This document shows positions 41,568-45,975 of a DNA stretch of 45,975 nucleotides, piece after piece. The DNA is taken from assembly GCA_001781995.1 (NCBI GenBank), contig MFNH01000040.1:72741-118715 (forward strand). The letters run 5' to 3'. This stretch comes from Candidatus Levybacteria bacterium RBG_16_35_11. Its GTDB lineage: Bacteria > Patescibacteriota > Microgenomatia > Levybacterales > UBA12049. The stretch's first letter is position 1. The number at the start of each line of letters is the position of its first letter. Position numbers and translations under genes: made by a program. The notes under the pieces are model-generated. The model was not told the origin of the DNA. It was given only the letters and a program-made list of their open reading frames with translations, and ran no database searches.

Positions 41568-43085
41568 TTAATATTTAAATGTTTTTTTAAACTCCTCAGT
41601 CGCCTGATTAAGCTCTCTTAATAATTGGTCATTTGGTTTGTTTCCGGTTGATAGGGAATCCATGATCTTTTTATGGTTTCTCCTCATGTAATCATGGTAT
41701 TCTTTTTCAAATTTCAAAACCTCCTCAACGGGAACATCATCAAGCGCTCCGTTTGAGACAGCCCAGATACTTAAGTATTCCAAATCTTCGGGGAGTGGTT
41801 GATATTGCGATTGCTTTAAGATTTCAACTGTTCTCTTACCTCGCTCAAGCTGTGCGGCTGTTGCTGGATCAAGTTCCGACCCAAATTGAGCAAATGCAGC
41901 AAGATCATTATATTGCGACAATTCAAGCCTCATGATTCCTGAAATTGATTTCATAGCTCCTGTTTGAGCTGATCCTCCAACTCTTGAAACGGAAAGACCA
42001 ACATTGATTGCGGGTCTTATACCTGCATGAAATAAATTCTCTTGAAGATATATTTGTCCATCGGTGATAGAGATAACATTTGTGGGAATATATGCCGAAA
42101 CATCATTAGCTTGAGTTTCAATAATCGGTAACGCCGTAATTGACCCTCCGCCATTTTTTTTATTTAGCTTTACTGCACGTTCAAGCAGTCTACTGTGAAG
42201 ATAGAAAATATCCCCAGGATACGCTTCCCTTCCTGCGGGCCTCTTTAAAACAAGGGAAATTTGTCGATATGCCCATGCATGCTTTGTTAAATCATCATAA
42301 ACAATTAAAACATCCTGACCTTTTTCTAAGAAATATTCTCCAATTGCAACGCCCGCATACGGTGCAAGATATTGCAATGCGGCGGGATCTGATGCGTTTG
42401 CGGATACGACAATTGAAAACTTTAAAGCATCTGTCTCTTTCAATTTGTCTATGATTTGAGCAACTCTACTTTGCTTTTGACCGATTGCAACATAGATACA
42501 AATTAGAGGTTTTAATTTTTTCTGAATTGCTTGATTTATTATCGTGTCAATCGCTATTGCTGTTTTACCAAGCCCCCGGTCGCCAATAATTAGCTCTCTT
42601 TGACCTCTTCCGATAGGAATCATTGAATCTATTGCTTTTATCCCTGTTTTTACAGGTTCGTTTACTGGCTCCCTCAGGATTACTCCAGGAGCGATTTTTT
42701 CAAGAGGCATGTCCTTGCCTTTTTTAATTTTTGGTTTACCGTCCAAGGACTCTCCTAGAGGATTTATTATCCTTTGTAACAAATCCTCAGATGCATTAAT
42801 TGACAAAAGTCTTCCTGTTCTTTTGACTATTTCCCCCTCTTTTATATTGTCTCCTTTTCCAAGGAGGATTATGGAAACGTAATCCTCATCAAGGTTTAGC
42901 ACAAAACCCTCAGTTTTGTCTTCAAATACTACCAATTCACCCATTCCGACTTGCGATAAACCGGAAGCAACAATAACCCCATCGTTATTTTTTTCTACTT
43001 TTCCTACATTTTGTATTTTTGGACTAAGGCTGAAAGAGTCAAGTCCTTCCTGAAGTTCCTTAATAATTTCTTCGCTACTTATCAT
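41568..43085 (-). CDS. atpA: ATP synthase alpha subunit
   Basis: The non-catalytic F1 nucleotide-binding subunit, 505 aa, full length. The N-terminal helix (SSEEIIKELQEGLDSF) for delta contact is present. Walker A reads GDRGLGKTAIA (168-178), where most bacteria have GDRQTGKTA, so the conserved Gln-Thr is Gly-Leu. The arginine-finger region SVSRVGGSAQ and the C-terminal helices are normal. It starts inside the atpH 3' end (11-nt overlap). The operon position is standard. Confidence 0.97.
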   Translation of the reverse strand: MISSEEIIKELQEGLDSFSLSPKIQNVGKVEKNNDGVIVASGLSQVGMGELVVFEDKTEGFVLNLDEDYVSIILLGKGDNIKEGEIVKRTGRLLSINASEDLLQRIINPLGESLDGKPKIKKGKDMPLEKIAPGVILREPVNEPVKTGIKAIDSMIPIGRGQRELIIGDRGLGKTAIAIDTIINQAIQKKLKPLICIYVAIGQKQSRVAQIIDKLKETDALKFSIVVSANASDPAALQYLAPYAGVAIGEYFLEKGQDVLIVYDDLTKHAWAYRQISLVLKRPAGREAYPGDIFYLHSRLLERAVKLNKKNGGGSITALPIIETQANDVSAYIPTNVISITDGQIYLQENLFHAGIRPAINVGLSVSRVGGSAQTGAMKSISGIMRLELSQYNDLAAFAQFGSELDPATAAQLERGKRTVEILKQSQYQPLPEDLEYLSIWAVSNGALDDVPVEEVLKFEKEYHDYMRRNHKKIMDSLSTGNKPNDQLLRELNQATEEFKKTFKY

Positions 43086-43440
43086 ATCTGTCGATTATAA
43101 ATTCGTTAATGTTTTCTAAATTATTTCTTAAATTTAAATCGTATATTAAATCATTATCTATTAATTTTATACCCAAAATCAATTTCGGGTCTTCTTCTAT
43201 TAATACGGTTTTTTTAGGATATGCCGATTTTATCAGTAAAATATTATTCTTACTTATCATCTCTTTGTTTGGGACAACAACCCTGATAACTTTTTTTTCT
43301 TCAATTTTTTTTAATTCTTTTACATATTGCCTCAGCTGACTCGGTTTCAAAAGCTTTGCGATTTGCTTAACTTTCTTAACATCTAGTTTACCCCTAGTAT
43401 AGCTTCCTTGAGCCAATAGTTTAAATTGTTTTCTTGTCAC
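43075..43440 (-). CDS. atpH: ATP synthase delta subunit (short)
   Basis: The F1 delta (OSCP-like) stator subunit, 121 aa, against about 175 in most bacteria. The C-terminal part is recognisable (EEDPKLILGIKLIDNDLIYD, then LRNNLENINEFII), matching the end of delta. The N-terminal six-helix domain that grips the alpha N-terminus is shortened to about 60 residues. It starts with GTG 43440, with AAAGGAGT upstream, and its G overlaps the atpF stop (TAGTG). Position between atpF and atpA supports the identity despite low similarity. Confidence 0.85.
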   Translation of the reverse strand: MTRKQFKLLAQGSYTRGKLDVKKVKQIAKLLKPSQLRQYVKELKKIEEKKVIRVVVPNKEMISKNNILLIKSAYPKKTVLIEEDPKLILGIKLIDNDLIYDLNLRNNLENINEFIIDRYDK

Positions 43441-43943
43441 TAATTACTCCTTTTTATATTTTTTAAAGCTCTTTCTATAATTTCGTCTTCTTCGTTTTTT
43501 GTAAATAAGCCTTTTAGCGATTTTTCAAGCAAAGACAGCGACATTTCGCTTATTCCCTTTGCTAATTTTTTCTCGGCCTCTCTGGTTTCCTGAATTATCT
43601 GGATTCTTGAATCCTCTAAAATTCGCTCAGCTTGCTTTTTTGCTTTTTCCTCAAGCTCAAGTGCCACTTCTTTAGACTGGCTTTTTACATCGTTTAATAT
43701 TTTGGCCGCATGTTCTTGTGCTTTTCTTATGATTTTATCCTGTTTTTCTTCGGCTTCTTCTAAAAGCTTTTTAGTCTCATTGGCCTGTTTTAAGCTCTCT
43801 TCGATTGTGTCTTTTCTTTTTTTAAGCATACTAAGCACCGGTTTATAGACAAACCTTTGCAAGGCAAATAATATTATTCCAAAATTTACTATTTGGGCTA
43901 CCAATAATAATGGCTCAATCCCAAATCTTTCTAGTAAGTTCAT
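43440..43943 (-). CDS. atpF: ATP synthase b subunit
   Basis: The peripheral stalk of Fo, 167 aa. There is one N-terminal membrane helix (about 11-30, EPLLLVAQIVNFGIILFAL), then a long charged amphipathic coiled coil (about 40-140, rich in Glu/Lys/Ala) that dimerises and reaches delta. Its stop shares one base with the atpH start. It has a 29-bp gap from atpE. Confidence 0.94.
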   Translation of the reverse strand: MNLLERFGIEPLLLVAQIVNFGIILFALQRFVYKPVLSMLKKRKDTIEESLKQANETKKLLEEAEEKQDKIIRKAQEHAAKILNDVKSQSKEVALELEEKAKKQAERILEDSRIQIIQETREAEKKLAKGISEMSLSLLEKSLKGLFTKNEEDEIIERALKNIKRSN

Positions 43944-43972
43944 AATGACTTATTTTGTAAAAACAAACTTGA

Positions 43973-44188
<216 letters not shown>

Positions 44189-44206
44189 TCACCCCCAATC
44201 ATTTTA

Positions 44207-44215
44207 ATTATATCA
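44207..44215 (-). promoter_or_regulatory. Possible internal promoter before atpE
   Basis: Minus-strand TGA-TATAAT (44215-44207) forms a perfect extended -10 in the atpB-atpE gap. The -35 region is poor (TTAGCT at 17 nt). It would give a short atpE leader carrying the GGGGGTGAT site. Confidence 0.4.
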
Positions 44216-44217
44216 GT

Positions 44218-44988
44218 CTATACGGCAGCAGCTAATTTTTGCCCTGCAGTATGTTTATCCTGGTGATGTGGTGTTGTAAATATTACCATAAATGCCATAG
44301 TCAACATTGAGAAAACTAATGCCTGAACAGCTCCTACTATTATTTCCAAAACCATAAAGGGAAGCGGAAAAAAGAAGGCAAACATACCAGCAACCGTAAA
44401 TATGACAACTTCACCTGCGAAAATGTTGCCAAATAGACGAAATGAAAACGAGACTATTTTTGCAAATTCCAAAACTATCTCTAAAAGTCCCACAAATAAA
44501 TTTATGGGATTTAAAGAAAAATATCTACTTAGGTAGTCTTTTATTCCTGTAAATTTTATACTCATTACATGTGTTGCAAAAACGGAGATTATCCCAAGCG
44601 CCAAAGTTAAATTAAGATCACTGGATGCCGCTCTAATAAGAGGGACAAGTGTTTTTTCATTACCATGTGTCTCGAAAATACCAATTGTTCCAACTCCAGG
44701 CAGCAGTCCGCTCCAATTTATTAGAAGGATAAATAGAAAAAAAGTCATTGCAATGGGAAAGATTTCTTTCACTCTCTTAGGAGTGATAGATTCAATAAGG
44801 TTATAGTAGGTTTCTACTGCAATTTCAACAATGTTTTGAAGAGTGCCCGGAATATACTTTACACCACGTGAGATAAAAATAATGAGGGCAAAAAGCAACA
44901 CATCTATTAGCAATGTGTCTAAAAGAGTGTTTGTAATCGAAAAAGAGCCAATATTAAATATAGGCTCTGCTGCAATTGGAATAGCCAT
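44218..44988 (-). CDS. atpB: ATP synthase a subunit
   Basis: The stator membrane subunit of Fo, 256 aa, five to six helices. The essential arginine is in FSFRLFGNIFAGEVVIF, and the last helix region VQALVFSMLTMAFMVIF carries the conserved Gln. The segment LPGVGTIGIFETHGNEKTLVP is normal for the family. It is the first gene of the operon, about 9 nt after the predicted transcription start. No atpI gene precedes it; dnaE does. Confidence 0.96.
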   Translation of the reverse strand: MAIPIAAEPIFNIGSFSITNTLLDTLLIDVLLFALIIFISRGVKYIPGTLQNIVEIAVETYYNLIESITPKRVKEIFPIAMTFFLFILLINWSGLLPGVGTIGIFETHGNEKTLVPLIRAASSDLNLTLALGIISVFATHVMSIKFTGIKDYLSRYFSLNPINLFVGLLEIVLEFAKIVSFSFRLFGNIFAGEVVIFTVAGMFAFFFPLPFMVLEIIVGAVQALVFSMLTMAFMVIFTTPHHQDKHTAGQKLAAAV

Positions 44989-45003
44989 TTATTTTCCAGT
45001 TAT

Positions 45004-45032
45004 ATTTTACGGTTAAACGGAATTCAAGTCAA
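45004..45032 (-). promoter_or_regulatory. atp operon promoter
   Basis: Minus-strand TTGACT (45032-45027), 17-nt spacer, TAAAAT (45009-45004). The -35 contains the dnaE stop TGA. The predicted start near 44997 leaves a leader of about nine bases before atpB. Confidence 0.65.
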
Positions 45033-45975
45033 GAAGAAGAATTCTCAAATTTTACTATTTTTTCGGCAATAATAATGGGTTTATCATTCTTGCTGTCTAT
45101 TTTTCCGTCTACAAGAATAACAGAATCTTTAAGCAATGCAAGCTTTGATTGTTCATATATTCTTGGAAAGACGACGCACTCAACTAATAAGCCTTTCTCA
45201 TCGCCTAAGGTTATAAAAGCCATCTCGCTATTGTTTTTTGTGAAAACTTTTCTCATTGCTTCGATTAGCCCTCCAATAATAACTTTTGTTCCCTCGTCTT
45301 CCTCCTCAAGATCAGAAATTTCATGGCTGATTCTCTTTTTTATTGACATAAGGTTGCCCATTTGAGGATGAGATGTTAGGTAAAACCCTAAATATTCTTT
45401 TTCAAAAGATAATTTTTCATCGTTTGAGAAATCTTCCACCTGACTTCTTATAATAGGGGATGGGTCGTCTTCTTCCGAAAATAAACTAGTTTGACCTTCC
45501 CTACTTTGCTTTTTCTTTTTATTGCCTTTTTCCATAACCTCAGGATACTCAATTAATAGGGCTGCTCTATTGCCAAAAATATCCATAGCGCCTGCTTTTA
45601 TTAGACTTTCAACTGTTTTTTTATTTACCGCGCCAAGGTCGACTTTAACGCAAAAGTCTTCAAGGCTTTTAAACGGTTCTTTTTTCCTGGCATCTAAAAT
45701 TGTCTTTATAGCAGCAGTGCCGACGTTTTTTATAGCAGACAAGCCAAACCTTATTTTATCGTTTCCTTCAATTGCAAACTCTGCATCTGATTTATTTATA
45801 TCTGGGGATAACACGGACACATTAAGCCTTTTGCATTCTGCTATTGCCTGAGAAATTTTCTCGTTTTTTGCAGGACCGGATGAGCCTCGAGACTCCGCGG
45901 TTAAGAGAGCCGTCATAAACTCAACAGGGAAGTGCGCTTTTAAGTAAGCCGTTCTAAACGCAATAGTTGCATAGC
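45029..45975 (-). CDS. dnaE: DNA polymerase III alpha subunit, C-terminal part (partial)
   Basis: The replicative polymerase, cut by the window end. The frame runs past the internal ATG at 45916 to the edge, reading YATIAFRTAYLKAHFPVEF before MTALLTAE, a DnaE hallmark. It includes the helix-hairpin-helix region (IRFGLSAIKNVGTAAIKTIL), the segment EKLSFEKEYLGFYLTSHP, and a C-terminal OB-fold (IIGGLIEAMRKVFTKNNSEMAFITL). The end FENSSS at 45029 lies 40 bp from atpB. No catalytic domain is in view. Confidence 0.95.
   Translation of the reverse strand, partial: YATIAFRTAYLKAHFPVEFMTALLTAESRGSSGPAKNEKISQAIAECKRLNVSVLSPDINKSDAEFAIEGNDKIRFGLSAIKNVGTAAIKTILDARKKEPFKSLEDFCVKVDLGAVNKKTVESLIKAGAMDIFGNRAALLIEYPEVMEKGNKKKKQSREGQTSLFSEEDDPSPIIRSQVEDFSNDEKLSFEKEYLGFYLTSHPQMGNLMSIKKRISHEISDLEEEDEGTKVIIGGLIEAMRKVFTKNNSEMAFITLGDEKGLLVECVVFPRIYEQSKLALLKDSVILVDGKIDSKNDKPIIIAEKIVKFENSSS

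Overview
The window is AT-rich, gene-dense bacterial chromosome with short or negative intergenic distances. TGA is used as an ordinary stop (for example at the end of atpG and dnaE), so a UGA-recoding lineage is excluded. A split transketolase, an F-type ATP synthase with a very short delta subunit, an IleRS with degenerate signature motifs, no encoded tRNA CCA, and a large surface-glycan locus without lipid A or LPS-core heptose genes together suggest a Candidate Phyla Radiation (Patescibacteria) member, perhaps Microgenomates-like. That placement is inference; no rRNA is present to confirm it.

Layout. (1) 1-790: the end of one gene, a likely terminator and two small unrecognised genes. (2) 818-4187, minus strand: a four-gene overlapping operon of split transketolase, NDP-sugar epimerase and GT2 transferase. 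(3) 4377-6332: an orphan soluble PAS-PAS-PAS histidine kinase. (4) 6417-12497, housekeeping: ileS-rodA, rplU, rpmA-parB, and convergent lepB. (5) 12563-14428: tRNA-Val(CAC), then a secreted protein with a LamG-like domain and a C39-like cysteine peptidase domain on the opposite strand. (6) 14493-38048: a large surface-polysaccharide locus with GT2, GT4 and GT-C transferases, a FnlA/B/C-like trio for a UDP-6-deoxy-L-HexNAc, a sugar C-methyltransferase, a DegT aminotransferase with a GNAT acetyltransferase, a Wzx flippase and a Wzy/ligase. (7) 38032-38816: an Ig-like membrane-anchored protein behind tRNA-Thr(CGT). (8) 38897-44988: the complete atpBEFHAGDC operon, minus strand, directly downstream of dnaE, which runs off the window end.

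How the genes work together. Nucleotide sugars are made by the epimerase, reductase, methyltransferase and aminotransferase genes. Cytoplasmic GT2 and GT4 enzymes would assemble a lipid-linked repeat, which Wzx would flip and Wzy polymerise or ligate. The several GT-C membrane proteins probably use polyprenyl-phosphate sugars made by the DPM1-like GT2 to decorate the glycan or surface proteins outside the membrane. The initiating phosphoglycosyltransferase is not in this window.

The most distinctive whole-window signal is regulatory. Most transcription units begin with a sigma70-like promoter carrying an extended -10 (TGnTAnAAT), and in many cases the -10 ends only 6-7 nt before the start codon. 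That predicts leaderless mRNAs at the head of operons, while genes inside operons use Shine-Dalgarno sequences or stop-start overlaps. In two places divergent promoters share one palindromic -35 block.
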